DNA from: Barrientosiimonas humi
Lineage (GTDB): Bacteria > Actinomycetota > Actinomycetes > Actinomycetales > Dermatophilaceae
DNA length: 64,000 bases
Assembly (NCBI RefSeq): GCF_006716095.1
Contig: NZ_VFOK01000001.1
Coordinates: forward strand, 3,069,375-3,133,374
Reading direction: 5' to 3'
In this document: positions 1-8,651 of the stretch, piece after piece
How positions within the stretch are numbered: the stretch's first letter is position 1
Layout: the number at the start of each line of letters is the position of its first letter
Position numbers and translations under genes: made by a program
The notes under the pieces: model-generated
Seen by the model: the letters and a program-made list of their open reading frames with translations, nothing else
Told to the model about the DNA's origin: nothing
The model's database searches: none

Positions 1-818
1 CACCGAGTGAGCAGCTTCCCGTCGTGCAGTCGGTCGCGCATCTCGCGACGTGTCTCGGCGGGCAGATCGTCCAGCTCCTCGGCGCGAGCCGCGATGTCGA
101 ACGCCACCGGGATCGCCAGCTCCGCCTTGTAGAGGTCGGCCACGTCGAAGACGAACGAGCGCGCGTGCCCGGTGTGCACGAACCCGAGCCCAGGCGCACA
201 TCCCAGAGCCACGATCACGGCGTGCGTGACGCCATACAGACAGGTCGTTGCCGCGGACAGCGCCTGGTTGACCGCGTCCCCCGATTCGAAGTCTTCGCGG
301 TCGTAGTTCCTGCGCGCCCACTCGACACCGGTGCGGTCCGACTCCGCACGGTAGATCCGACGGACACGCGCACCCTCTCGGCCGCGCAGCTGCTGCATCG
401 TCAGACCCGAGACGTCCTCGCCGGCGAAACGCATGGCGTACATCGCCCGCGCCACACGCAACCTCGAAGACTGGTTCGTCACCGCGCCGGCCTGCGCCTC
501 AAGCAGCCGTGAGCTGTTGGTGAGCGTGCGACCGTGCGCGTAGTAGCGCACGCCCCGCTCGCCCACCCACACACTCGTCGAACCGCTCTCGGCCATGAGC
601 AGCATCGCCTGGTGCGTCACGCGGGTGCCTGGTCCGAGGAGCAGTGCTCCGATCGTGGCCGCAGGAATGTGAACCACGCCGCGTTCATCGGTGGCGGTGA
701 TCGCGTTGCCGTCGCGGTGAACGGTGCACCGCTCCAGATAGATGAAGCTCAGACGGTCCTGCGCGCGCACCAGCTGACCGATCTCGACCGGCGGTGGTCC
801 CGGAGGCGGCTTGACCAT
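1..818 (-). CDS. cas1: Cas1e integrase, 3' part off the window edge
   Basis: Cas1 is the nuclease/integrase subunit of the Cas1-Cas2 complex that inserts new spacers into the CRISPR array. Translating the minus strand from the ATG at 818 gives about 272 residues without a stop before the left edge; Cas1e proteins are usually near 300 residues, so roughly the last 30 are missing. The three catalytic acid/base positions of the family are visible: Glu in LRGREGARV, His in FVHTGHARS and Asp in FDVADLYK. The start is preceded by an AGGAG ribosome site that overlaps the cas6e stop codon, 9 bp away, so it is the next gene of the cas operon. cas2 would be expected immediately left of the window. Confidence 0.95.
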   Translation of the reverse strand, partial: MVKPPPGPPPVEIGQLVRAQDRLSFIYLERCTVHRDGNAITATDERGVVHIPAATIGALLLGPGTRVTHQAMLLMAESGSTSVWVGERGVRYYAHGRTLTNSSRLLEAQAGAVTNQSSRLRVARAMYAMRFAGEDVSGLTMQQLRGREGARVRRIYRAESDRTGVEWARRNYDREDFESGDAVNQALSAATTCLYGVTHAVIVALGCAPGLGFVHTGHARSFVFDVADLYKAELAIPVAFDIAARAEELDDLPAETRREMRDRLHDGKLLTR

Positions 819-827
819 CGGAGTCTC

Positions 828-1520
828 CTACGTCGGCGCCAGGGTGAGCAGGCCGCAGCCGTACGCCTTCGCCCGGCCGATGCCCGACGTCAGCGCTCTT
901 CGTAGGACGTCTGGGTCCGTCACCGTCAGCTCTCCGCGGTAGGTGACGCGGGTGACACTCACCCGCCCGCGGCGCCCCGAATCAGGGTCGGAGCGTCCGA
1001 ACTCGGCCAGCCCGATTCCCGAGAGCTCGAGCGCGCGAACTGGCTCGCCGTCCGCCTCGTCGCCGCGCGTGGGAATCTCGAATCCCCAGTGCTGACAACG
1101 AGATACGAACCATTCCTCCTGATGACGACGGGTCAGGTGCGGGGTGACCTTGCCGCGCTTCCCCTCTCCTGCGCTGACCGACCGCACCGGGTTCGCCGTC
1201 AGCCGGAACCTCCAGCTCTGGCCGGCCTCGATGCGCTGGAGGAACGGGTCGTAGTCCGCGGCGTCCCAGGTGGCCCGCGTCGGCCAGCCAGCCTGCTCGA
1301 TCAGCCCTGTGAAGTCCGGGGGCTCGGGACTCACGACGTACAGCTCGATCCGGTGCTTCTCCGGCCGGTCGACCCGCCAGAGGACCCGGCCAGCCTGGTC
1401 GACTCCCCCGGCGTCCGGCCCGCAGCTCGCGAGCACCACGGCGTGCATCGCCTGAGGCGAGGCCAGGAACCGACCTGTCCCGCGACGGCTCGGGTTCAGC
1501 AGCACACGAGAGAGGTACAT
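828..1520 (-). CDS. cas6e: Cas6e pre-crRNA endoribonuclease
   Basis: Cas6e (CasE/Cse3) cuts the pre-crRNA at the base of the repeat hairpin and stays on the 3' handle as a Cascade subunit. The 230-residue protein has the general-base histidine at position 26 (QAMHAVV), as in characterised Cas6e enzymes, and the C-terminal glycine-rich RNA-binding loop GIGRAKAYGCGLL. Its ATG follows the cas5e TAG stop with no intervening base, so translation is probably coupled. The repeats of the array at the right end of the window form a short GC-rich hairpin of the kind this enzyme recognises. Confidence 0.96.
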   Translation of the reverse strand: MYLSRVLLNPSRRGTGRFLASPQAMHAVVLASCGPDAGGVDQAGRVLWRVDRPEKHRIELYVVSPEPPDFTGLIEQAGWPTRATWDAADYDPFLQRIEAGQSWRFRLTANPVRSVSAGEGKRGKVTPHLTRRHQEEWFVSRCQHWGFEIPTRGDEADGEPVRALELSGIGLAEFGRSDPDSGRRGRVSVTRVTYRGELTVTDPDVLRRALTSGIGRAKAYGCGLLTLAPT

Positions 1521-2228
1521 CTAGGCCCCGCCCAGTGCTGCGAAGAAGTCCTCGCGCTGATGACCGTCAGGATTGTCCTTCGCCACCGGCGCGAGGCGCA
1601 CGACGTCACGCCAGCCGTACTCCCGTCGCTCGGAGGAGAAGCTCAGCGGCACGTCACGCACGGTGAAGCTGTCCTGGTCATCCGTCGGCAACCCGCCGGA
1701 CGCGTCCGCGAGCAGGTCCAGATGCACGGTCTGCCCCTGCTCCTTCCTGTACGCCCTACTCACCTGCCAGTCGGCGTCCCGCAATGCGCTCTCCAGGTCC
1801 GTGTCCACCACGCCCAGGGACAGACGGCCCGCCGGTGGGCACGACCGTCGTCCGAGGTACAGCGGAAAGGCCGGGGCGCGCACGGCCTCGTCCAGTCCGC
1901 GCAGCAGCTCGGCATCCCCCTCGACACCTGCGACGAACACCGCGTCGGACAGGTAGTAGCGGTAGGACAACGGCATCACAGCTCCGTCGGAGATCCGGAT
2001 CGCCGTCTGGAAGTCGCGGATGATCCGCCCGGGCTGGTCGACACGAACCCCGAACCGCAGCGCGGCAAGGTCCTCGACCGGGTCGGTCCGGCGGCGCCCC
2101 TGAGCAGCGGCGAGCAGCCCGAGGACGCCGCTCTTCGTCGGCTCGGGTCGCGTCTCGCGCCGTGTGAACCGGGAGGAGTCGCCCCACGCCTGCAGGGGCG
2201 CAGCGAGACGCAGCAGCAGGACGCTCAT
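1521..2228 (-). CDS. cas5e: Cas5e Cascade subunit
   Basis: Cas5e (CasD) caps the 5' handle of the crRNA in type I-E Cascade. The 235-residue protein starts MSVLLLRLAAPLQAWGDSS, the typical Cas5 N-terminus with the LQAWG motif, followed by the PTKSGVLGLLAAA helix. It overlaps cas7e by 4 bp (ATGA) and is directly followed by cas6e, the standard I-E order. Confidence 0.95.
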   Translation of the reverse strand: MSVLLLRLAAPLQAWGDSSRFTRRETRPEPTKSGVLGLLAAAQGRRRTDPVEDLAALRFGVRVDQPGRIIRDFQTAIRISDGAVMPLSYRYYLSDAVFVAGVEGDAELLRGLDEAVRAPAFPLYLGRRSCPPAGRLSLGVVDTDLESALRDADWQVSRAYRKEQGQTVHLDLLADASGGLPTDDQDSFTVRDVPLSFSSERREYGWRDVVRLAPVAKDNPDGHQREDFFAALGGA

Positions 2229-3358
2229 GCCGGCGCTGGGGCGGAGACGGCGGCACGGATCGGTTCCGCCAGCCGCTCGACGGCCTCCGCCAACGTGGCG
2301 ACGTCGCCCAGCTCGTCCAGCGCAGCAGCCCGGTCGTTCCCCCGCACGACCAGGGTCAGCTCCGGCTCCGCGACGAACGAGGACACCCCTCGGGTCGCCT
2401 CTGCGAGCTTGGCGGCCGAGCCGGCAACCAGCCCCCGATCGGGCTGCACCGGATCCTCGAACGCACCGACGAGGTTCACCGGCTGCCCCGTGCGCACCAT
2501 GATGACGGCCGCATCCGGGACGGTGCGGTTGGCGAAGGTGTTCTGCTTGCCGGTCGGCATGCTCGAGACGAAAGCGTGCACGAATGCCTGCGCGGCACGG
2601 ACCGTTGCCTGCTCGTCCCCCAGGTTGGCGAACAACCCGTCCAGGTTGATCGTGGCGTAGCGGTAGATCGTCGCCGAGTTGAACTCGATCGTGCCGAGCA
2701 TGCCGGCGCCGGACTCGTCCTCAGGGTTCTTGTCGTCCACCGCCGTGAAGTAGTCCTGCTCGATGTCGACCGCGTGCGTGCTGATCGCGTGGGCGACCTG
2801 CACGGCAGCGTCGACGCTCAGCTCCTTGTTGTCGGCCACCATGCGACCGAACAGCCCGACCTCGATGCCGTGCTCGCTATCGGCCGCGGCGACGGCGTCC
2901 TTCTTGCTCACGGTCTTGCCCGCGTCACCGTCCAGCGCCAGCTCTGCGAGTCGATCGATCTGGGCGGTGCTGAAGAAGATCAGGTAGTCGCTGACGGGAT
3001 AGGGCTCGGCGTCGTCCGGCGACGCGTCCTTCTTCGCGCGAGGCTGAGTCACCTTGATTCCTAACGCTTTCAGGACGCCCTCGGCCCGCTGACGCGCCTC
3101 GTCGCCGTCCACGTCCGGCTGCAGCTCCTGCATGCGAGCAACCATGAGCTCGACGATGCGCTTGGTCCGGTAGCCGACGTCCGCCCGCTCCAGCGACTGC
3201 TCGTACGCCTTTCGCGCGGCCCGCTTCCATGCCTGGCTACTCACCCGCGCGCGGCGGACGCCGCCGTACAGCGCCGACTTGGGGCTGCCCGTGTCATCGC
3301 GGTTGAGGTTGCTCGGCGGAACCGTCTGCAGGACGTGGATGTCGATGAAGGTGGCCAT
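2225..3358 (-). CDS. cas7e: Cas7e Cascade backbone subunit
   Basis: Cas7e (CasC/Cse4) forms the six-subunit filament along the spacer part of the crRNA. The 377-residue protein opens with FIDIHVLQTVPPSNLNRDD and has the RARVSSQAWKRAAR segment typical of Cse4. It contains the conserved central part with GMLGTIEFNSATIYRYATIN. It overlaps its neighbours by 1 bp (upstream cse2, TGATG) and 4 bp (downstream cas5e), which suggests coupled translation for a subunit needed in several copies. Confidence 0.96.
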   Translation of the reverse strand: MATFIDIHVLQTVPPSNLNRDDTGSPKSALYGGVRRARVSSQAWKRAARKAYEQSLERADVGYRTKRIVELMVARMQELQPDVDGDEARQRAEGVLKALGIKVTQPRAKKDASPDDAEPYPVSDYLIFFSTAQIDRLAELALDGDAGKTVSKKDAVAAADSEHGIEVGLFGRMVADNKELSVDAAVQVAHAISTHAVDIEQDYFTAVDDKNPEDESGAGMLGTIEFNSATIYRYATINLDGLFANLGDEQATVRAAQAFVHAFVSSMPTGKQNTFANRTVPDAAVIMVRTGQPVNLVGAFEDPVQPDRGLVAGSAAKLAEATRGVSSFVAEPELTLVVRGNDRAAALDELGDVATLAEAVERLAEPIRAAVSAPAPA

Positions 3359-4035
3359 CAGGCAGCTCCGTTCTCGGATGAATCATTGGCAGGTGGTGCA
3401 CCGTCCGCGGGCGCGGACCCGTCGTCGGCCTCGCCCGGTCGTGAGTACAGGTCGCGCGCCCAGCCGGTCCGCACGCGGGTCGCCCGCTCCGGACGAGCCA
3501 TGCGGAAGAGATCCGCCGCGAGCAGGGCGTGGTCCAGGCCGATGTCGTACGACCGGAGCAGCTTGATGAACACCCGCAGGTGATAGAGCCGCTGCGACGA
3601 GGTGCGTGCAAGCGCGACCGCGGTGAACCGTCGCACGACGGCCGGGTCAAGACCGCCGTCGGCCCCCTCGCGTCGCGCCAGCCGCCCGGCTGCCGCGCCG
3701 AGCGAGACGCCCCGGAGGTCCATAGGCGTCAACCGGCCTTGCTGGTGAATCGCATAGAGCACGAGGCCGGCACAGATGGCCTGCTCTGCGTCCGAGGGCC
3801 CGTCCGTCCTGCCCTGCAGTCGGGGGTCGAGGTCGGTCCAGACCAGCGCCCAGACACCTGGATCGTCACCGAGCCGTGCCGGGTCCGCGCCGCGCAGCGC
3901 CGCCATCGTGGCGGATGCTGCTGAGGTCGGTCGGGTCCGGCCGGCGGCCGGCAGGTATTCGCGTTGCAGCTGGCCGACCACCTGGCCCGTGTGCTGCTGG
4001 ACCAGTCGGGCAGTGCCGACGTCCTGCTCAGCCAT
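3358..4035 (-). CDS. cse2: Cse2 (CasB, Cas11e) Cascade small subunit
   Basis: Cse2 forms a dimer on the belly of type I-E Cascade and stabilises the R-loop. The protein is 225 residues, somewhat longer than the roughly 160-200 usual in the family, with an acidic/polar C-terminal tail of about 35 residues. Identification rests on position between cse1 and cas7e and on the helical core (ADPARLGDDPG and AICAGLVLYAIHQQG). The RLYHLRVFIKLLRSYDIGLDH segment near residues 160-180 is characteristic of Cse2. It overlaps cse1 by 8 bp. Confidence 0.92.
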   Translation of the reverse strand: MAEQDVGTARLVQQHTGQVVGQLQREYLPAAGRTRPTSAASATMAALRGADPARLGDDPGVWALVWTDLDPRLQGRTDGPSDAEQAICAGLVLYAIHQQGRLTPMDLRGVSLGAAAGRLARREGADGGLDPAVVRRFTAVALARTSSQRLYHLRVFIKLLRSYDIGLDHALLAADLFRMARPERATRVRTGWARDLYSRPGEADDGSAPADGAPPANDSSENGAA

Positions 4036-5683
4036 GGGTGAGCTCCTTCTCGCTCGTCTCGCTCGGACGGGCTGTCGCGAGCGGCAGTGCCTTGGCCAGG
4101 TTCCTGGTGAACCACAGGAGGGCGTTGCCGCTGCTCACGTGACGGGTGCCCCCTCCACGACGCTCGACGTCACGACCGCGGAACGCGTCGTCGCCGGCAT
4201 TCAAGACAAGTTCGTCCCCCAGACGCCGGATGGCGTCCTTGGCGAACCGCTGCCAGGCGGTTCGCCGCTCGGTCAGGTCCGAGTCGGAGCTCAGTGAGGC
4301 GATCCACCGGCGATAACCCTGGTCGAGACGCAGATACCCGGTGGCGCGCGCCGAGTCGCGGGGGACGTCAGCCTCCTGGCCGCGAGCCGTTGCCAGCTCG
4401 CCCGCGAGCCCGGCCAGAGCGTCCACCGCCAGCTTTGCGTCGTCCAAGGAGGCGATGACGAGGCCGTGGAGCCGCTCGTCCGTCAGCACCGACAGACGCA
4501 GCCGGAGTGCGTCGTCGATGACGCTCGCGGTCGAGGAGTTCTGGGCGCCGTAAAGCATTCCGATGGAGCGCACGCGCACCGGGTAGTCGCGCGCGAGCAC
4601 GCCCTGCTCCTGCAGCTCCGCCAGCCACTCCAGCGTGTGCGGCGGCAGCGTGTCGTCTCCCTCGTTGCGCACGGCACCGCCGTCGACACGTTGCACGAGC
4701 AGACCGGCGAGTCCTCGCCACAGGGCGCGCTCGGGATCATGCTCGCGGGGCATGTAGGCCACCGGGACCCCGTTTTTCTTCTCCTGCGCCTGGCTGCGCC
4801 GCCATGCCGTCATCGGCTCACGGTCGTGCTGGTTGTAGTGCTGGATCGGGTCGCCGTTGCTGATCACGACGTCGACGACGTCCGGGCCCTCGGTGACGAG
4901 CCGGATGCGCCTGATCGGCCACGTCATGATGTCGACGGGCCCGAGCGGGTGCTGGTGGCCCGCCTCGACCGCGGCTCCCAGCTGATCGCGCTCCCATACT
5001 GGCCTGTCACGCGAATCTCCTTGGTCCAGAGGAAGATTCAGCAGGAGCGTCTCCTTCAGGTTGGCGCCCTCGACGACGACCAGACCGGTCCGCCCGGTCC
5101 ACCCGGTGCCGATGGGGTAGCCCTTGCCGCCCTTGACCCGCTCGTCGCCCACCGCACCCGTCTTGATCCCGGAGGGGTCGTACGCCTGCGCATGCACCAC
5201 CCAGCGGGACGCCTCGGGGAGCCCGATGCGCTGGACGGCTGCTCCAGATCGGGTCGTGAAGTACGGGCTGTCGCCGTCGGGGTGCTCGCCGATGAGCTTG
5301 ACCAGACCGCTGGTGCCCTTGGCGGCCAGGTCGGGAACCTGCATGAACGGGGTGGTCGGGGACAGCAGGTCGAAACGGTCGCGATGCTCTTCGAGGTAGG
5401 CGCGAATCTCCTTCATCGGCAGGGCTTCTGCCTCCCAGAGATCCCGCCACTGATCTTCCGCCTGCGCGCGGGTTCGCGCGTAGGGGAGCGATCGGCGCAG
5501 GATCGCGAGCAGCAGTCGCAGCACGGCCGCGGACTGGGTCGGCAGCTCGCCTGCCAGCGCTTCGATCTGGTGCGCCGAGGCGAAGGTGTCCTCGAGCGAA
5601 CGCTCGTCGACCTGCTCGCCGGTGCGCGTGCGGATCCATGGCTGCGACACGAGGTCGAAGCCACGGATCTGGTCGCTGCTCAT
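4028..5683 (-). CDS. cse1: Cse1 (CasA, Cas8e) Cascade large subunit
   Basis: Cse1 recognises the PAM and recruits Cas3. The 551-residue protein begins with the family signature FDLVSQPWIRTRTGEQVDERSLEDTF, of which the LVSQPWI block is near residue 12. The length is normal for actinobacterial Cse1. It overlaps cas3 by 4 bp on the upstream side and cse2 by 8 bp downstream, placing it second in the operon. Confidence 0.95.
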   Translation of the reverse strand: MSSDQIRGFDLVSQPWIRTRTGEQVDERSLEDTFASAHQIEALAGELPTQSAAVLRLLLAILRRSLPYARTRAQAEDQWRDLWEAEALPMKEIRAYLEEHRDRFDLLSPTTPFMQVPDLAAKGTSGLVKLIGEHPDGDSPYFTTRSGAAVQRIGLPEASRWVVHAQAYDPSGIKTGAVGDERVKGGKGYPIGTGWTGRTGLVVVEGANLKETLLLNLPLDQGDSRDRPVWERDQLGAAVEAGHQHPLGPVDIMTWPIRRIRLVTEGPDVVDVVISNGDPIQHYNQHDREPMTAWRRSQAQEKKNGVPVAYMPREHDPERALWRGLAGLLVQRVDGGAVRNEGDDTLPPHTLEWLAELQEQGVLARDYPVRVRSIGMLYGAQNSSTASVIDDALRLRLSVLTDERLHGLVIASLDDAKLAVDALAGLAGELATARGQEADVPRDSARATGYLRLDQGYRRWIASLSSDSDLTERRTAWQRFAKDAIRRLGDELVLNAGDDAFRGRDVERRGGGTRHVSSGNALLWFTRNLAKALPLATARPSETSEKELTHG

Positions 5684-8517
5684 GCCCCCTCGGTCCCCAT
5701 GGCCGTCATCATGAGGCCCCGGTCACGGTCGTAGTGGAGAAACTGCCCAGAAATGTTCGCGCGCCCCTCTCCGTCGAGCGGCAGCACCAGCACACCGCGC
5801 AACCAACGCGACTGCTGCCACCCGGTGAAGTCTGCGCCGAGCCTCTCGAGCTCGGCGATCACCGCGTCCCCCCGCCGTCCGCGCGACATCGTTGCTGGAA
5901 GGCGCAGGCTGTGCCGAGCCACCTCCCGGGCGAGCGCGTGCTCGGGGGCGTCGAACGAGACGTCGGGCAGCGAGCGGCCCGGCTCACCGTTCTCCCCCGG
6001 AAGCAGGCTGACCTCACCGAAGTCGTTACGGATGACGATGACGACCTCGATCCCCTCGTCACCGTCTCGCACCTGAGCGGCAGAACGCGCCTCGTCCCCC
6101 CGGTCGTCCACGCGAGCGTTGAGCCAACCGATCATCGAGCGCTCGTAGAACGGGTCGACCAGCAGAAACTTGCCCGCCGCCTCCTCACGGTTCTCAGCCT
6201 CCCGCTGAGCAGTCTTCTCGGCCTCCGCCCACGCCGTTGCCCATCCCGCGGGAGGTTCGAGGGCGGCCGAGTAGCCCCGCGCCACCAGCACGGGGATGTC
6301 GGCGGGGAGCGCCAGGGGCTGGCCAGCGAGGTACGGCTCGAGGACCAGAGCTGAGCGCAGGAGCGGCGCACCGCCGTACACCGCCGTTCCTCCGTCGTCC
6401 AGCGCTGGCGGGTCTCCCGCGAGGTCGATCGGCCCGACAGCCCGGACATACAGCCGGGGCGTCCGGAAAGCCTCGGGTCGGTGCTGCTCGCCGGCACCAC
6501 GACGGTGACGGTGGAGGCGGCCCGACCGCTGCAGCACCAGGTCGATCGGCGCGAGGTCGGTGATCATGAGATCGACATCGATGTCGAGCGACTGCTCCAG
6601 CACCTGCGTGCCGACGACGACGAACCCGCGTGGACGACCCACCGACACGCCATCGCTGCCTGGCGGACCCAGCAGGTCGCGCAGGTGCTGCTCACGACGC
6701 ATCCGGTCAGTGGCGACGAAACGACTGTGCACCAGCTGAACCCGCTCCGGGCCGAGCCTCTCGAGCAGCGCATCGTAGGCCTCCTGGGCCCGCGTCACGG
6801 TGTTGCAGATGACCGCCACGCACGCGCCGTCTGCGACGGCCCCGCCGACCAGCCCCACCAGCTCCGTGACGTCGTCGTCCATCCTCTCGACGGCTAGGTC
6901 GCGACTCTCGCCGACGACCTCCACGGGCACGGTCGTCCGACTGCGACCCTGCACCGTCACTCGCGGATAGGCACCTGCGTGCTCCTCGTCCTGCGCGTCC
7001 TGATCCGTCAAGTCATCGACGAGACCACGGCGGCCCGCGGCGTACGCGGCGAGCAGCTCCTCCCGGGTGCGCGGTGGCAGCGTCGCGCTGACGAGGACCA
7101 CCGGAGTGCCGAACGCCCCGAGCCACTCGAGCACTCCGCGGAGGTAGACGTTCATGTAGACGTCGGATGCGTGCACCTCGTCGATCACGACGACCTTGCC
7201 GGCGAGGGCCAGCAGACGTAGGGCCGTGTGGCGCACCTTCAGGGCACCCATCAGCACCTGGTCGATGGTGCCGACCACCATGTTGGCCAGCACCCCCTTG
7301 CGGCGGCCCTGCAGCCAGGACGAGGCCTGGGCACCACCGGGGTCAGATCGATCCCGCTCGGGGTCTCCGACGGAGCGGTAGTAGGCGTCCTTGGTGAGTA
7401 ACGCGTAGTCGTCGTTGAGCTCGGCCTTTCCGTGCGCCAGGAAGATCGAGTTGGCCGCGTCGCCGGGGAGGTCGTCGATCCAGCTCCGCACCCGTCCGAA
7501 CATGGCATCGCTCGTGGCCATGGTCGGCAGACCCACCATCACTCCGGACTGGCCGAAGCGAGAGGCCAGCACCTCAGCAGCGGCGAGCGCCGCCTCGGTC
7601 TTGCCCTGACCCATGGGGGCCTCGATGAGCAGAGCGGCGGGTTCCTCGACGGCCTTCGCGGCCTTGACCGCATCGATCTGCATCGGGTGGATCTGGGCAT
7701 CGGCGAGGTGTGGAAACCGTTCGCGCAGAAGCGATTCCGCGTCAGGTGCGGCGGTGGGCGACCACGGCATCATCAGGTCGCGGGCCAACTGGGCGTTCGC
7801 CAGCCGCGCACCGGCCGCGAGGACCTCATGGGGGAATCGCTTGACGTCGCTCGCGAGCCAGTCCGCCACCACCACCGCCGCAGTGAGCAGCACCTGCGCG
7901 GTCAACGGGAGCGACAGCCTGGTCCAGTCCGGCAGCAGCTGGTCCGCGCCCGTTCGCGCCGCCACGCCCTCGACGATCTCCGACTGGACGGCTCGCCAGG
8001 CGTCCGTGGCACCCACACTTTCCTGGCCGCGCAGCGCCCTCAGCTCCAGGGTCGTCGGGGGGACTCCGTGGTGAGCCCCGACCGGTGACGCGAAGCCGTC
8101 GGCGGCCCCTTTGCTGAACCCCTGCTGCTGGAGCCACTCGGTGAGCAGGAACTGCCCGACGCGGCAGTGTGGTGGCGCCTGAGGACTGGCCGGCCCCACC
8201 CTGAGGCCCTGGCCCTCCATGTCGGTGACGAGGCCGGCGAACTCCGGGCCGGCGTACTCCGCCTTGGCTGCGAAGGCCGGGCTGGCCTTGCCGAGGTCAT
8301 GGATCCCGGCGAGGAAGGTCAGCAGTGCACGACCGTCGGCCTCTCCGCTGGGAAGCGGTTCACTGATCACCCGCCGTACGTTCGGCGCCAGCCACTCGTC
8401 CCAGAGGAACCCGGCGACCGCTGCCGAGTCCTCCAGGTGCTGGACCAGCGGCATCCAGGATCCGGTGTCTCGATCGGTCTTGCCCCACACCGACCGCGCT
8501 GCCTCGCTCCACCCCAT
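5680..8517 (-). CDS. cas3: Cas3 HD nuclease-helicase
   Basis: Cas3 is the effector that degrades target DNA after Cascade binding. In this 945-residue protein the N-terminal HD domain has His27, His73-Asp74 (GIHDLGK), His117 and His149-His150. The helicase part has Walker A PMGQGKT at about 301-307, the DEVH box at 446-449, VSATLP as motif III and QRSGRLHR as motif VI. All key residues are present, so the protein looks active. It is the first gene of the cas operon: the ATG follows a GGGAGG ribosome site and the promoter must lie in the 134 bp up to the next gene. Confidence 0.96.
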   Translation of the reverse strand: MGWSEAARSVWGKTDRDTGSWMPLVQHLEDSAAVAGFLWDEWLAPNVRRVISEPLPSGEADGRALLTFLAGIHDLGKASPAFAAKAEYAGPEFAGLVTDMEGQGLRVGPASPQAPPHCRVGQFLLTEWLQQQGFSKGAADGFASPVGAHHGVPPTTLELRALRGQESVGATDAWRAVQSEIVEGVAARTGADQLLPDWTRLSLPLTAQVLLTAAVVVADWLASDVKRFPHEVLAAGARLANAQLARDLMMPWSPTAAPDAESLLRERFPHLADAQIHPMQIDAVKAAKAVEEPAALLIEAPMGQGKTEAALAAAEVLASRFGQSGVMVGLPTMATSDAMFGRVRSWIDDLPGDAANSIFLAHGKAELNDDYALLTKDAYYRSVGDPERDRSDPGGAQASSWLQGRRKGVLANMVVGTIDQVLMGALKVRHTALRLLALAGKVVVIDEVHASDVYMNVYLRGVLEWLGAFGTPVVLVSATLPPRTREELLAAYAAGRRGLVDDLTDQDAQDEEHAGAYPRVTVQGRSRTTVPVEVVGESRDLAVERMDDDVTELVGLVGGAVADGACVAVICNTVTRAQEAYDALLERLGPERVQLVHSRFVATDRMRREQHLRDLLGPPGSDGVSVGRPRGFVVVGTQVLEQSLDIDVDLMITDLAPIDLVLQRSGRLHRHRRGAGEQHRPEAFRTPRLYVRAVGPIDLAGDPPALDDGGTAVYGGAPLLRSALVLEPYLAGQPLALPADIPVLVARGYSAALEPPAGWATAWAEAEKTAQREAENREEAAGKFLLVDPFYERSMIGWLNARVDDRGDEARSAAQVRDGDEGIEVVIVIRNDFGEVSLLPGENGEPGRSLPDVSFDAPEHALAREVARHSLRLPATMSRGRRGDAVIAELERLGADFTGWQQSRWLRGVLVLPLDGEGRANISGQFLHYDRDRGLMMTAMGTEGA

Positions 8518-8651
8518 GTCTGCCTCCCGCGGTCAGGATGCCGGGACCGCCTCTGGTCTAGGGCGGATTCGGGCTGAAATCCTGCGACGGCTGCTGCGCT
8601 GTCCGACTGGTTCGGACACGGTCGCTGCGGGGGTGGGCTGACGCTGTCGCC
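8518..8651 (-). promoter_or_regulatory. cas operon leader region with inverted repeat
   Basis: This is the only noncoding DNA upstream of cas3, so it must hold the cas promoter unless transcription enters from the aminotransferase gene. It contains a perfect 7-bp inverted repeat, TGTCCGA-N5-TCGGACA, at 8600-8618, placed 83 bp upstream of the start codon, where an operator could sit. I see no convincing -35/-10 pair on the minus strand. The same repeat could instead be a weak terminator of the aminotransferase gene, although it lacks a T-run. Confidence 0.4.

Noticed and set aside
8518-8651. A specific sigma-70 promoter for cas3
   Set aside because: Candidate hexamers (such as CTAGAC) had no -35 at acceptable spacing, so no promoter is annotated.
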